A program made the translations under genes and the position numbers. Below, piece after piece: positions 21,494-31,851 of a DNA stretch of 34,425 nt. Position 1 is the first letter of the stretch. Every line of letters begins with the position of its first letter. The notes under the pieces are model-generated. The model saw only the letters and a list, made by a program, of their open reading frames with translations, was not told the DNA's origin and did not search any database. This DNA comes from Fragilaria radians (taxonomy: Eukaryota; Bacillariophyta; Fragilariophyceae; Fragilariales; Fragilariaceae). The DNA lies in the NCBI GenBank assembly GCA_900642245.1, contig CAAAJI010000279.1:38954-73378 (forward strand), in the 5' to 3' direction.

Positions 21494-22114
21494 CTAGTGG
21501 TCGTCGTCATCATCGTCAGACATGACATTTGAGCGAAAGAGTGAAGTCCCCCCCTCCTTCACAAAGGCGTCTATCATATGTTGAAGTTCGTGAGCCGTAT
21601 AATACAAGTTCTTGTGGTCTTCCACCAGGTGTCGTTCATACAGTTGAATCATTGGAGTTTCGTTGAACTGAACGCTCCGCTTCCGCTGTTTTTGAATTTC
21701 TTCCTCCATTGCATCTTCATAAGTGTGTAGCCATGACAATGAATCTTCCGAATCAATTTCAAATTCTGTACAATCTTGATCAATGTCTGTATCTTGGCAA
21801 TGATCATGAAATATTGGGTAATCCTCAAGCGAAGCATCAAAGGACAGTTCTATGGAATAACAGGTAGGTGAAAACTGGTGTCTATCACTGTCGCCATCTT
21901 TAGGAAGGAATGAATCGCAACCGAATTGTGGGGTATTATTAACTTTGGTACATGAAGAAGTCGGACAACACTGATTTTGAGTCATTACCTTCTCTTCGCC
22001 TCTGTCGCCCTCTTTGCTGGAATGATCCCCCCATGCGTGTAACGTAAAGTTTGCTGTCGTATGGATCCCCAAAGGCTCAAACTCCCAATCAAATTCCGAA
22101 TGCTGAGGTTTCAT
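21494..22114 (-). CDS. Hypothetical acidic 206-aa protein with RVxF-like motif and aspartate tail
   Basis: Single-exon ORF from ATG at 22114 to TAG at 21496-21494. No domain family is recognised. The protein is Asp/Glu/Ser-rich, with a Cys pair (QCCPTSSC), a predicted helix EDAMEEEIQKQRKR (133-146) followed by R146-S-V-Q-F150, then LYERHLVEDHKNLYYTAHEL, and ends in a six-Asp run. RSVQF matches the [RK]-x-[VI]-x-[FW] docking motif for protein phosphatase 1. The combination S-V-x-F ... Y-T-x-x-E also resembles a short module I recall from many diatom hypothetical proteins. A regulatory role is a guess. It shares a 406-bp divergent region with RFC3. Confidence 0.65.
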   Translation of the reverse strand: MKPQHSEFDWEFEPLGIHTTANFTLHAWGDHSSKEGDRGEEKVMTQNQCCPTSSCTKVNNTPQFGCDSFLPKDGDSDRHQFSPTCYSIELSFDASLEDYPIFHDHCQDTDIDQDCTEFEIDSEDSLSWLHTYEDAMEEEIQKQRKRSVQFNETPMIQLYERHLVEDHKNLYYTAHELQHMIDAFVKEGGTSLFRSNVMSDDDDDDH

Positions 22115-22520
22115 TCTTTAATTTACAACTACGTGTTTACGTTGATAAAACTGTGCGTTTCGTCAGTCACAGCACTTTTCAAGAATGCTCGTATAGAAGT
22201 TCGTACTAAATTCCTGAGAAAAAGGTAATGCGTGAAGGCTTAGTTAGCCTCTGCTGTGAAAAAATCATGCGGACGTACGGGAAAACTTAAATCTCAATAC
22301 CCAATACTTCAAGGGAGTTTGGTTCAAATCTCATCCACGACCGAGTTTGCGTAGAACTCTTAAGTGTCGTACCAATGCTCTTCAGGTTGATGTACGGATT
22401 AATGAGGACGTTGTTCAAAACCGTTACGGGTGAGAAACATAGTTGTTGCATGAATTAAGGATCAATTTTTTGGCGCGCTGTGCGATGCCTTGAATTCTAT
22501 CGCATCACTTGATACGAAAT
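22115..22520. promoter_or_regulatory. Divergent promoter region between the acidic protein gene and RFC3
   Basis: This 406-bp spacer carries two CCAAT boxes on the plus strand at 22301-22305 and 22372-22376. An E2F-type site sits close to RFC3 (listed separately). No TATA box is evident. A T-loop-like GGTTCAAATC at 22321-22330 lacks pairing arms and is not a tRNA. Confidence 0.5.
22469..22476 (+). promoter_or_regulatory. E2F/DP-type binding site upstream of RFC3
   Basis: TTTGGCGC matches the E2F consensus TTTSSCGC exactly and extends into GCGCGC. It lies 45 bp before the RFC3 ATG, the usual place for this element in S-phase replication genes. Function is inferred from position and target type. 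Confidence 0.6.
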
Positions 22521-23691
22521 ATGCTTTGGGTTGATAAGCACCGTCCAAAGAACTTGGATGATCTATCCTACCATGAAGAGACGACGAAACGACTAGAGGC
22601 TTTAGTTAAACACAGTGCCAATATGCCTCACTTGTTCGTATACGGTCCGTCGGGATCTGGCAAGAAGACTCGAATCATGGCGCTATTGCAAAGGATTTAT
22701 GGCAATGGTGCCCATAAACTCAAACTCGACAAACGCTCCTTTACAACTCCATCGAATCGAGTTATTGATATTAACATGGTTTCCAGTCCATATCATATTG
22801 AACTCTGTCCTGGAGATGCCGGTCTGAATGATCGATTTGTCGTTCAGGAAGCGATTAAGGAAATGGCCAGCAACCGGGCTTTGAATTTCAAAAAGGGAAC
22901 CGAATTTAAGATTGTGATCCTTCATGAAGCGGATCGTTTGTCTAAGCAAGCGCAATCAGGGCTCAGAAGGACCATGGAGAAGTATGCTACAACCTGCCGA
23001 CTTATTCTGGTATGCAATTCGCCTTCGAAACTGATGGAACCAGTCCGTAGTCGATGTTTAGGAATTCGAGTTCCAGCACCGACAATAGATGAAGTACGTA
23101 GAAAATTGAATTTCTTAGCGTCTCAAGCTTCTTTATGCTTCTGATTGACTCATTTTGATCCTGTAATTGGTTTTTCTCTCTCTCTTCTAGATTTGTCATG
23201 TCCTGAAGGAAACTTCTCGAAAGGAATCCATCACATTACCAGATCGTTTGGCCGTTACGATTGCTCGGGAAAGTTCACGCAATTTGCGACGGGCTCTACT
23301 CATGTTGGAGGCAACTCACGTTCGGCACCGTCATGATTCTGCTGGTCTCACTCCAGACCTTCCCATCATACGGACTGATTGGGAGATCTACATCCATCAA
23401 CTAGCTGTTGATATAAGCAAGGAGCAGTCTCCTCAGCGGCTCATGGCTGCGAGGGAGAAGCTATACGAACTTTTGGTTCATTGCATCCCGCCAGCAACCA
23501 TACTAAAGACGTTAGTTCGGGAACTACTGGTCAATCTTGACGACATGCTAAAACAGGAAGTATTAGAGTGGGCTGCCTTTTACGAACATCGAATGGCTAC
23601 GGGTGGTTCCAAAGAAGTATTTCATCTGGAAGCATTTGTCTGCAAATATATGGCAATCTACAAAAGGTATCTTACAGATATGTTTGGCTGA
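22521..23691 (+). CDS. RFC3: Replication factor C subunit 3 (clamp loader), two exons
   Basis: Exon 1 is 22521-23093 and exon 2 is 23191-23691, separated by a 97-nt intron (GTACGT..CTTCTAG, phase 0), giving 357 aa, the family's normal length. The ATG at 22521 is preferred over an in-frame TTG at 22509 because MLWVDKHRPK aligns with known N-termini. Walker A is GPSGSGKKT (42-50), the Walker B region is IVILHEADRL (131-140) and the SRC motif is RSRC (176-179); exon 2 continues ICHVLKE, SSRNLRRALLMLEA and HLEAFVCKYMA. Splicing restores the conserved DEICHVL across the junction. RFC3 is one of the small RFC subunits that open and load PCNA at primer termini in the nucleus. The E2F-type site upstream suggests cell-cycle control. 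Confidence 0.95.
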
Positions 23692-23906
23692 CGACATATC
23701 CCCCAAGACTACATGAAGTACTTTTTTCATTCCAGTAGATCTCCTCGGAAACATAGATTACTCCTTTTCGTGACTATTAACATCTGCAAGTTAGAGTATC
23801 ATAACATTGCCAAAAAAATTCTTAATTCTTATCTCATACTGGCCGATGATACATATTTCTTTCTTATTTCAATCCTTTTATTCTAACGCAACCATATGGA
23901 AAAAAA

Positions 23907-24910
23907 TTATCTGAAAATAGAGAAGTTTTCAGCTAAAGCATTTTGAATCGACTCAAAACTCATGAAAATGATTCCTTGTCCGGGAACAACTCGTCCTAAA
24001 CGTGGGACGACCCCTGCATAAAATGCGGCAATACCCTCTTTGGCCCATATTTGTTGGAAACAATCTAGAGTATTCTTATATTGGGACGCCTTCGTTCCTT
24101 GCATACGTGTCTGATCGAGGGGGAGGGGGGAAAGAGAGGTTGTGGACGTGAGTGATTTTTTTTCTAGAATTTTCCTTAACGTGCGGATAAGTGGGTGAAT
24201 GTGTCGGTACTAACCTTTACGACATCGAACGGATTGTTACCCAGAGTAGAAAAGCAGCCCGCGGACATACCTCCCAAAAGGCCAAGAATGGGAGTCATTT
24301 TCGTTTCTCCGTCGTTCGTAACGATACGCTGAAATTCGTTGAACCACATAAAGCGCAACCCTTGATTGGATCCTTGTTTCAAGGCTGTGGCAAAAGCTCC
24401 TTGATAAGCACCCGAAATACCTTCATTCTTTATTATCTGCTTTAATCCCGAAAGGAAGCCCATATTCAACTCAATACATTTCGTCTTGACTGTTTCGACT
24501 GGAGCCACAATTAGCAAGGCCTCCGATATTCCAGCACCCATACCTGCCAAGAAGTTTTGTCCAGGATTCAATTTACCATCCTTTCCCCTCATCATTTCCT
24601 TAAAGACAGAATTCAATCCAAATCGGATACCTGCCTTGGGGATGGATCCCAACAGAGTCGGTGCTAATCCGCGATAGAGTGACCAAAATCCAGTAGTCCG
24701 AACCGTGTATTGCAATCCAGATAACATTCCAGTGTACGGAAGTGGAGAAGCACCACCCACCTTCACTTTCGAATGCAATTGCAATTGAGTTTTAATGTAT
24801 TCCATTGGCCACACGGCCGTAGCCTCAATACCCCCAGCGATACATCCTGCCGTCATGGCAGTCAAAGGGTTACTTTTCTTCTTGGCTGGAGTTGAAGGCG
24901 CTGCGGACAT
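23907..24910 (-). CDS. SLC25A1: Mitochondrial tricarboxylate (citrate) carrier, SLC25A1-like, two exons
   Basis: Exon 1 is 24910-24215 and exon 2 is 24110-23907, giving 299 aa; the 104-nt intron is GTTAGT..GATCAG, phase 0. The three signature motifs of the carrier family are present, one per ~100-residue repeat: PMEYIK, PVETVK and PFDVVK; the third is followed across the splice junction by TRMQG. Segments such as LLGSIPKAGIRFGLNS, GAYQGAFATALKQGSNQGLRF and VPRLGRVVPGQG closely resemble the citrate/isocitrate carrier subgroup. It would exchange citrate for malate across the inner mitochondrial membrane, supplying cytosolic acetyl-CoA. The N-terminal ~14 residues are Ala/Ser/Pro/Lys-rich. It ends convergently with RFC3. 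A GGTAAGT on the minus strand at 25150-25144 may be the donor of a 5'-UTR intron. Confidence 0.9.
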
Positions 24911-26513
24911 TGGATACGGACTTGTTTTAGCTCGACGATTGTGGATGGAATTTTTTCTGATGGATGCCGACCAGATACCGAAAAACAGTGGCGAATAATA
25001 TTCGAAATCAAAACTCCGTCATTTTTTAGGAAGATTTGGTTAAAAAGGTAAAAGGATCTTACACATATGAAATGTTTCGTCCTGCAGCAATCACCAACGG
25101 AATAAAAACCAAAGAGTTGAATGGTTGTCAGCAATCAAAGCTAACTTACCAAGCCTATCGCATACAAAAGTGAAAATTCTTCACTAAATATGCATGGAAA
25201 TGCACGCATGGAAATGCAAAGGAATGCCAAACATCTTACAGGTATCACATTACAATCCTTAGCACAATCAGCATTAATCCTTCAAAATGGAGGAAGATTG
25301 ATCTTTGGAGATTTGCCAACATTCACTGTCCAAGCTTAAGTAACCTGGGAGTAAAGTTGATGGATGACATCCATACTTTAGAAAAGCAATATTCTACCTA
25401 TTAGTCAACAGACATTTACCATCTATCTTTAAAAATTCAAATTTCCTGCAACAAGTAAATTGCTATAACAATATATTGATATTATAATAATGTTGTGCAT
25501 CTCCATTTCTCCTTTCCTAAGCCTTCTTATATCTACAATCATGTTAACTGCATAAATGCATCTTGATGCATCTAATATATGCCATCATTATAGAAATCAT
25601 CCTGATAATGGACTATTAAGGTTTCTTGACAATTGAATAGGAGTTTGATGAGATCTAGGAAAAGCAAGTATCCTTGATGAGAGGATTTTTTTGTTGATCA
25701 CTACCATAACAATCAAGCATGATGAAATCGACAATACAAGTCAAATAGTCAGAAAGGTTTCTGAATATCCAATTAAGCAATAGAAATTGAAAAAACATGC
25801 TTCACCATAACCGCCAATTCAAATGGCTGCTTCCAACATACCTGAAGTTAGTGGACAATGCTGATGCAAATTCTTAATTTATCTGATGGGATAGCGTGCT
25901 TACTGAATTTAATGGTATCTGTCCTGTCCTCTACACAGGTTCTACCAGTTTCGATAATACGTGCACTCATAACTCCGCATATAATTGATTATATTGAAAT
26001 ATTGCTTTGCCAGTTGGGGATTGTCATCATTTGAATATCTACTAATAAACACATCCATATCTTGTCAAAGAATAACCATGGACTGTCAATTCATTAGTGT
26101 GTTATGGGAACATCAATTAACTAGGTACTTCGAACATGCCTCGAGAAAAAAGGGAACTATCAGTGCGGTCTAGTAGACATTTCATGAATAAATTGGGTTA
26201 CTCTGCTAACACATGTTCTTGAATAAACTTTGAGAACACAGCAATATGAATGGTATAAGTCTCAAAGACAACCTGAAGGGCTAGGAATGATGCATTTATA
26301 CGTATTGGAAGGCCCACTAAATCTTCAAGTCTTCATCAAATTCGAATCCCATGTCTAGAAGGCAACTTAGATTGTATGCTTTCCACTGCGACCTTATATT
26401 TCAGTCTTTGAAAGCTTCTCAAAAGAAAATGAATCCTGTTCTTAATACCACTTCACATGCAAAGATAACTTCAACGCTTTCGAAAGATTAACACAATGGA
26501 AATTCCTCATGTG
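24911..26513. other. Gene-free stretch between two minus-strand genes (about 1.6 kb)
   Basis: It holds the upstream region of the carrier gene and the 3' flank of the WBP4-like gene. No supported ORF or RNA gene was found. Small repeats are visible: GCATGGAAATGCA twice, at 25192-25204 and 25206-25218, and a duplicated ATGCATCT near 25556-25572. Confidence 0.5.
25192..25218. repeat. 13-bp direct repeat pair
   Basis: GCATGGAAATGCA occurs twice with one base between, upstream of the carrier gene. The origin and role are unknown. Confidence 0.8.
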
Positions 26514-27857
26514 TCAAAGATCCTCTGATGACGTGATTCGTCGATTATTCTGCTTATTCTTCTTTTGGAACGAATTCTTTTTCTTAAATTCTACTTTACC
26601 TTTCGTAGATATATTGTTTCCAATCGTCTCTGCGACTGTCCATTTTTGTGTCGTATGAATATTCACCCCCTTGTATCCCTCAGTCCCATTATTCCATACA
26701 TCAAAGGCTCCGAGAGCAGAATCTTCAGCATTGTCAATCCGAGCCTCTTCCATACGACGACCTTGTTCTCGTCTACGTTCTTGTGCCAATCGATTGGTTT
26801 CGTCCTGTTGCTCCTGCCGTTCACGTTCACGTTCTGCGCGAAGTTCTTGTCGCCGTGTCGTCGTTCGAATCTCTACGGTTGTCCAACTAGACAATTTGGC
26901 GGTGTCATTCGAATTCATCATGGTATTATTTGCTGTAATGTCTTGATTCCTAATATTATCTACAACAATATGCGCTTGTTGTTCACAACCGGAGGCCGCA
27001 ATCTGAGCTTCCTCCAGGGTATCTGGAATGGATTCGTCGCTTCCCAATATTATGCGTATACGATTCGGTAAGACAGATTTTTCTAAGGTTTCTTCCGTAT
27101 CCGAAAGTTTTTGTAGATAGGAAATATCTAAAACTTTTCCGGTCTCAGAATCGTGCAAGGAATCTCGAATTTTGACAACAATACCTGGTTTCCAATTGTG
27201 TTGGTACTCGGGTAAGCGTTTTTCAGCTGAAGTCGCTGCTTTGTTTCCAATCCAAATTTCGATTGGCATATCTGGTTCCATTAAATTGATAAATGTCACT
27301 CCCTCTAAGTATACGTTATCCTCCATCGTATAATTACCTTCCTCTGGAGTACGGTGTAAATTGATTCTCTTCGTCTGTCTTTCATCAACATCAACCATTC
27401 CACCATCTCTCTCAATCTCTTTGTCTTCCTCACGCTTCTTCTTTTTGGATATCCATGCTTTCTTCTCTTCTCGCTTACTTAGTATGAGAGGTGGTGGGAC
27501 GTCATTCTTTATCTCAAGTGTCGTCGCGACAGTATTTGATTGTTGATTTTGGACAGCAACAGCATGTAATGCTGAATCTCCATATATGGCAATGTCATGA
27601 CAATGAGAAGATATAGCAGCAGATGATATTTGTGCAAGAGTCTTTTGTAGGTAGCTTTTCGATTGTTCCTCCTTCTTACGATCCAATTGATTTTGTTTCA
27701 ATGATTTGATGACATTTTCTTGATGTTTCTTTCCTTGTTCATGCAGCAAAATCGACTGACGGTCACTTCCCATCCAACTATTACATACTGCACAATAATG
27801 ACGCTCCTTATTCCTCCAAGGCTCGCGGCCACCTTTGGGAAAGCTTTTCGTGCTCAT
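26514..27857 (-). CDS. WBP4: WBP4/FBP21-like spliceosome-associated zinc-finger protein
   Basis: The start is set to ATG at 27857 (447 aa); an upstream in-frame TTG is ignored. The N-terminus has a U1C/matrin-type zinc finger, C22-x2-C25-x13-H39-x5-H45 (HYCAVCNSWMGSDRQSILLH), followed by GKKHQENV, as in WBP4/FBP21. A Lys/Glu-rich helix follows. A middle block (VYLEGVTFINLMEPDMPIEI ... HNWKPGIVVKI ... ISYLQ ... RIRIILGSDESIPDTLEEA) looks like a small beta domain, and a long Arg/Glu coiled coil precedes ALGAFDVWNNGTEGYKG. No WW domain is visible, unlike animal WBP4. Matrin-type fingers of this kind bind RNA or splicing partners, so a nuclear splicing role is inferred. It is divergent from TSR2. 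Confidence 0.8.
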   Translation of the reverse strand: MSTKSFPKGGREPWRNKERHYCAVCNSWMGSDRQSILLHEQGKKHQENVIKSLKQNQLDRKKEEQSKSYLQKTLAQISSAAISSHCHDIAIYGDSALHAVAVQNQQSNTVATTLEIKNDVPPPLILSKREEKKAWISKKKKREEDKEIERDGGMVDVDERQTKRINLHRTPEEGNYTMEDNVYLEGVTFINLMEPDMPIEIWIGNKAATSAEKRLPEYQHNWKPGIVVKIRDSLHDSETGKVLDISYLQKLSDTEETLEKSVLPNRIRIILGSDESIPDTLEEAQIAASGCEQQAHIVVDNIRNQDITANNTMMNSNDTAKLSSWTTVEIRTTTRRQELRAERERERQEQQDETNRLAQERRREQGRRMEEARIDNAEDSALGAFDVWNNGTEGYKGVNIHTTQKWTVAETIGNNISTKGKVEFKKKNSFQKKNKQNNRRITSSEDL

Positions 27858-27998
27858 TTCCAAGGTTGTAATGAAAGTCAGCTATTTTTGAAGTCAACGA
27901 GTATCAAGTAACGAAAGAAAATTGGAAGGCTAATAACCTAATTAATTTACTTCCAATCGAGTTTTCCCTTACAAAAATTCCTCATTTTGTTTGTAAGA
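27858..27998. promoter_or_regulatory. Divergent promoter region between the WBP4-like gene and TSR2, with paired CCAAT boxes
   Basis: Only 141 bp separate the two ATGs. ATTGG at 27921-27925 and CCAAT at 27953-27957 face opposite ways, one for each gene. Confidence 0.5.
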
Positions 27999-28715
27999 AT
28001 GCAAACCCAACAATCGACAAACGTAATCCTTTCGAAAGATCAATTATTGGAAGAATTCCGCGCTGGTGTTACGGCAGTACTTCGATCATGGTCTGCCTTT
28101 CGAACTGCTGTGGATTCGGGATGGGGTGGTCCTCAATCTATGGACAAGGCGGAATTCTTACGTCAATCGTTGTATGACCTTTTCTCAGGAACTACCAAAC
28201 CAAAAATCGATGTATTAGAATTGGAAGATAACTTGGCAATTTATATGGAGGAAGAGTTTTCAGTTACTTTGGAGGACGGTTCTGACCGTCAAGTTGCTCA
28301 AACTATATTTCAAATGTATGAGGATTCTATAGGGAAAGGTGATCCGACATTTTGTCGTCAAATGGTGACGATTGCAACACAAGCATCGAATCAAATTTCG
28401 AATCATCCAATCCAAATTCAATCCAACGAATATGATGACGACGACGACGACGACGATGATGATGATGATGCTATGGAAGACTCGGATGCTGCAGAAATGG
28501 ATAAAGAGAGTGATTGCTTGACAACGGTAGTAGCTAATATCTATGCAAGTGAATCCCTGTTTGGTGCTTCAAAAGCTGTCCCCAAATCATCTAATGATAA
28601 GAATCCTCCAAGACAATTGGGAGATCCTATTCCAGTCAAAGAAGTTCCTCCCATCGATGAGGATGGCTTTGCTCCCGTCGTTTCCAAAAAGAAAAAGAAA
28701 CCGTTGGGTTTGTAA
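27999..28715 (+). CDS. TSR2: Pre-rRNA processing protein TSR2 (WGG domain)
   Basis: The start is the ATG at 27999 (238 aa); an in-frame TTG at 27987 is ignored. The N-terminal half has the Tsr2 pattern: FRAGVTAVLRSWSAFRTAVD, then the diagnostic W-G-G at 42-44 (SGWGGPQS) and a helical bundle ending in ELEDNLAIYMEEEFSVTLED. A 12-residue Asp run and further acidic residues follow, and the end is DEDGFAPVVSKKKKKP, like the acidic plus D-G-F-x-x-V tail of the family. TSR2 is the chaperone that binds ribosomal protein eS26 and delivers it to pre-40S particles. The tail is the part that releases eS26 in yeast. Confidence 0.92.
   Translation: MQTQQSTNVILSKDQLLEEFRAGVTAVLRSWSAFRTAVDSGWGGPQSMDKAEFLRQSLYDLFSGTTKPKIDVLELEDNLAIYMEEEFSVTLEDGSDRQVAQTIFQMYEDSIGKGDPTFCRQMVTIATQASNQISNHPIQIQSNEYDDDDDDDDDDDDAMEDSDAAEMDKESDCLTTVVANIYASESLFGASKAVPKSSNDKNPPRQLGDPIPVKEVPPIDEDGFAPVVSKKKKKPLGL
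28434..28470 (+). repeat. GAY trinucleotide repeat encoding poly-aspartate
   Basis: A pure run of GAC then GAT codons inside TSR2 encodes 12 Asp. The switch from GAC block to GAT block looks like microsatellite expansion, so length may vary between alleles. Confidence 0.85.
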
Positions 28716-29055
28716 GGGATAATATCTTGAAATCCAAAATATCTTTTTCTTCGAAATGCTAAACAATAAGAATCTTTCATTTTGCCAAAGAATGGATGAA
28801 GATGTGTAAAAAGTAACAATGGGCTTTCACTATCGGTTGCATGTTTGAGTCCTGGCGATTATTGTTTGCACACATCAAAAACAGAGATGAACTCAAAACC
28901 CAATTTTTCCATGCATTTTACCATTGAGATTTCAGATCCACGCATCTAATCTTCACCAAACTTTGTTCCTTTGCCATGTACATTCTTTTGCGTAGAGATA
29001 ATTCATATCTTAGATTGCCTTTTTCGACTCCCTGTGTAGATGTCTATTTCAAGTA
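28716..29055. other. Convergent intergenic stretch
   Basis: These 340 bp are the 3' flanks of TSR2 and the MFS gene. Nothing beyond AT-rich spacer was seen. Confidence 0.5.
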
Positions 29056-30564
29056 TTAACTCAAAGTTCGGCAGCACATGCGGAATGTTATTAACCATCC
29101 AATGACGCTGACCACCAAAAATACAGGTATGCATCCCCATAAATCCGGAAGTTTAGAAGAAAAGGAAACAGTTGCCATGGCTCCGGCAAGAATCGGGCCG
29201 AATGCTCTGGCTAAACTTCCAACCATTAGCTGAATCCCATTCATCCTAGCCCTCTGAGACAAGGGAACCGTTTTGTTCATCGCCAATGACATGCAAGTAA
29301 AGAATAGAGAATGAAACACTTTACAAATCCCCATGACAAAGGCTAAGAATAGGAACAACCAAAATTTTTTCTTGATTGCCAGAGATATCGGTATCAATAA
29401 CAGCGGTTGAATTCCTAAGATACTTCCAATGATAAGCGATCGTTCCACACCAGTATACGTCACTAGACTAATGTAGAGTAAATATTGGAGTACCACAAAG
29501 ACAATCCCAGCCAACGAAAGTATTTCCCCAATGTCAGCTTCCTTTAAAGCCAAGCCATGCTGGGCTGACATACAAAAGAGAGGAAATAATTCATCCACAA
29601 GCGTCGATACAAATGCAAACAAACCATGACTTATCATGAGTTTCCGGGTTAGGGGTCGGCTCAAAATAGCCGGCTCATCATTGGTGGATACGTCAGTCGT
29701 GATATCATTGTCCTCCAAAAGTGCCGTTAACTGATCATCATCATCTAACAACATCCTTTCCTGTTCAACAAAGATGTCGGTAAATCTCCGGAATAGTTGG
29801 TGGCAGGATGCTAAGAGGCACTTTATTTGGTTCATCATGTCTCGTGGAATTTGGCTTAGTGGACGACGTCTTTCTTCCGGTAACGTTTCGGGGAGAATAC
29901 ATCGTACCAATATTGCGGTTAGAATACAAAGAATGAATGCCAACAGATTTGGTAGGATGAATGGGAACTCGATCAACATTTTGCGTACCCAGAGTTCTGG
30001 ATTCCAACTTGGATATTGTTTCAGGGGTTCTGCCAAAGCTCCTCCGAGTGCTGGAGCTAACAGGAAACCCCATGATCTCATCCCAACGACGATACCCATT
30101 ATGCGACGTTCAAGAATTTCATCATTTGACGATACTTCTGTTACCATAGTTTTCGTCACACTGAGTGTACCATTGCTCATTCCAGCACAGAAACGCCACA
30201 AAAGAGCAGCGATCCAAGTTTGGGAACATCCAAAGAAAAGGGAACACAATCCTGCCAAAAGGAGTGTCCATTCCAAAACAAAAATTCGACCATAGGTATC
30301 CCCTACTACACCCCAAGCATAGGATGTTACCATACGACCCACCATAAAGGAGGATGCTAAGAATCCTGCGTACGAACCAACTGTATCGACAGTCACTTTC
30401 GTTGAATCTGGAAGGATGTGCAGAATCATAAATCCACCGTAGGGGAACATACTAATCATAAGATATGAATTCATGAAAGAACAAAGACTCAATGTGATGG
30501 TTGTCAAGATAGGATGCGGTCGTATTCGATCATTTTGAATCTCAGTTTCGTCAGAATTCTCCAT
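29056..30564 (-). CDS. Major facilitator superfamily transporter, ZIFL type (12 membrane segments)
   Basis: The ATG at 30564 is chosen (502 aa); the longer open frame begins at a TTG. The N-terminal block SYAGFLASSFMVGRMVTSYAWG is followed by VVGDTYGR, the MFS loop 2-3 motif (G-x-x-x-D-x-x-G-R), then a hydrophobic segment and LLWRFCAGMSNGTLSVTKTM. These fit the plant ZIFL (zinc-induced facilitator-like) and fungal relatives. A central cytosolic loop (about 250-310) is acidic, with DDDDQLTALLEDNDITTD. The second half keeps six hydrophobic segments, ending in GIQLMVGSLARAFGPILAGA. The family exports organic acids, metal chelates or auxin/K+; the substrate here is unknown. It likely acts at the plasma or vacuolar membrane. 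Confidence 0.85.
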   Translation of the reverse strand: MENSDETEIQNDRIRPHPILTTITLSLCSFMNSYLMISMFPYGGFMILHILPDSTKVTVDTVGSYAGFLASSFMVGRMVTSYAWGVVGDTYGRIFVLEWTLLLAGLCSLFFGCSQTWIAALLWRFCAGMSNGTLSVTKTMVTEVSSNDEILERRIMGIVVGMRSWGFLLAPALGGALAEPLKQYPSWNPELWVRKMLIEFPFILPNLLAFILCILTAILVRCILPETLPEERRRPLSQIPRDMMNQIKCLLASCHQLFRRFTDIFVEQERMLLDDDDQLTALLEDNDITTDVSTNDEPAILSRPLTRKLMISHGLFAFVSTLVDELFPLFCMSAQHGLALKEADIGEILSLAGIVFVVLQYLLYISLVTYTGVERSLIIGSILGIQPLLLIPISLAIKKKFWLFLFLAFVMGICKVFHSLFFTCMSLAMNKTVPLSQRARMNGIQLMVGSLARAFGPILAGAMATVSFSSKLPDLWGCIPVFLVVSVIGWLITFRMCCRTLS

Positions 30565-31851
30565 TTTTCGAAGTTTAAATTTTTGTGACGAAGATACTTC
30601 TTCGTCCGTTAAGTTTTTCGACTTCAAAAAAATATTTAAGGCTCCTATTCATCGTTCCTTATGTGTCTTTCCCCTGTCTTCCTGAACAACACAATTCAAT
30701 TTTTCACCCATCACTCTTAAATGTTCTTTCGCTACCTTCCAAATCAAAAATGGTATCCTGAATTTTGATTTTAGCATGTTGTTTCATCCATTACATATTT
30801 CCTTGCGTTTCTTTCACACAATGTCGTTTAAATTCTTTGGAAAGATGCTGCCAAAATTGTCCTCTGATTTACTTATGAATTCTATCTTCATCGAGCCTTC
30901 ATCCTCCAAATGTCTAATGGGTGTCAACATGACGCTTCCTCATAGTTGCATAAACTAATATCCAATGTTGGGGGCTAAAGGAACACAATTTTTATTGGAT
31001 CCAATTGATATGTGACGAATTAAATGATAGCTTCTGATACCGCTATACGTTCGGCTTCTGTGACAAATAAACTCATATTGTGTTGGGATTTAGTCTTCCA
31101 ACTATTTTGGAGAGAAGGCAAATTATGTAGTAACGATTTCCATAAAATAGATTACATATTTTAATATATTGCAGAGTAAATCTAACTACAGAACGTTGGA
31201 AGAAGATAATGATATGGATATCTTGAAAAAGTACGGAAGAAGTTCAATACTGCTGCTAGTCCATTTTGATTCAAAGGAAAAGAATGTTTACACGATCACA
31301 ATTCTATTCAAGGAGAGCAGTACTTTAAATCTTCAAATTTCTCACATTACCATTTTGAATGACAAAAGATAGATGATCAATATTTCTTTTCCCAAATAAA
31401 TGTAATAGGATTATATAAAATCATCATTACACCAATACATTTGAGCCGAGAATACCTCAACATCAATAGTCAATGAGAAACGCATTTACGGTATATCCGT
31501 GCTTTACATCGCATCATATCAATGAAGAGATGCTCATACTTTTTCTTATGGAATCCACTCTTTATAATCAAATAAGTATAGTCTGGCTATAAGCGCTTAA
31601 ATTGGCAGATAAACACAAATAGTACATTGATGTTAACTTTTGTTGACCTAAATCATTAAGGGAAGGGATTTGTCGGCAATCTTGGGTGTCAGTCAGAAGG
31701 CGGAGAATTCTTCAAATTATGTTCAGTCTTTCTTCATCGAATATACGTAAGAAAGTTATGAGAGTTTACGTTGGACTGAAAGGATATTCGATTCGAGGCT
31801 CACAAAACCTTCAACAACATCGTCCTTTTCGGGATGACACGTGAAACCTAG
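30565..31851. other. Gene-free divergent spacer (about 1.3 kb)
   Basis: It lies between the MFS gene (-) and the 311-aa gene (+). Short ORFs at 30776-30958 and 31169-31372 have no family features. No CCAAT cluster or TATA box stands out near either start, and no RNA gene was recognised. Confidence 0.45.

Noticed and set aside
22321..22335. GGTTCAAATCTC as a tRNA T-loop (B box)
   Set aside because: The arms on either side do not pair and no D arm or anticodon arm lies upstream.
22509..22520. Upstream TTG start for RFC3
   Set aside because: The ATG at 22521 aligns with known RFC3 N-termini; near-cognate starts were likewise dropped for the S33 hydrolase, TSR2, WBP4-like and MFS genes.
26565..27071. 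168-codon plus-strand frame opposite the WBP4-like gene
   Set aside because: It is the antisense of a coding exon with biased codons; the minus-strand protein has a clear zinc finger and coiled coil.
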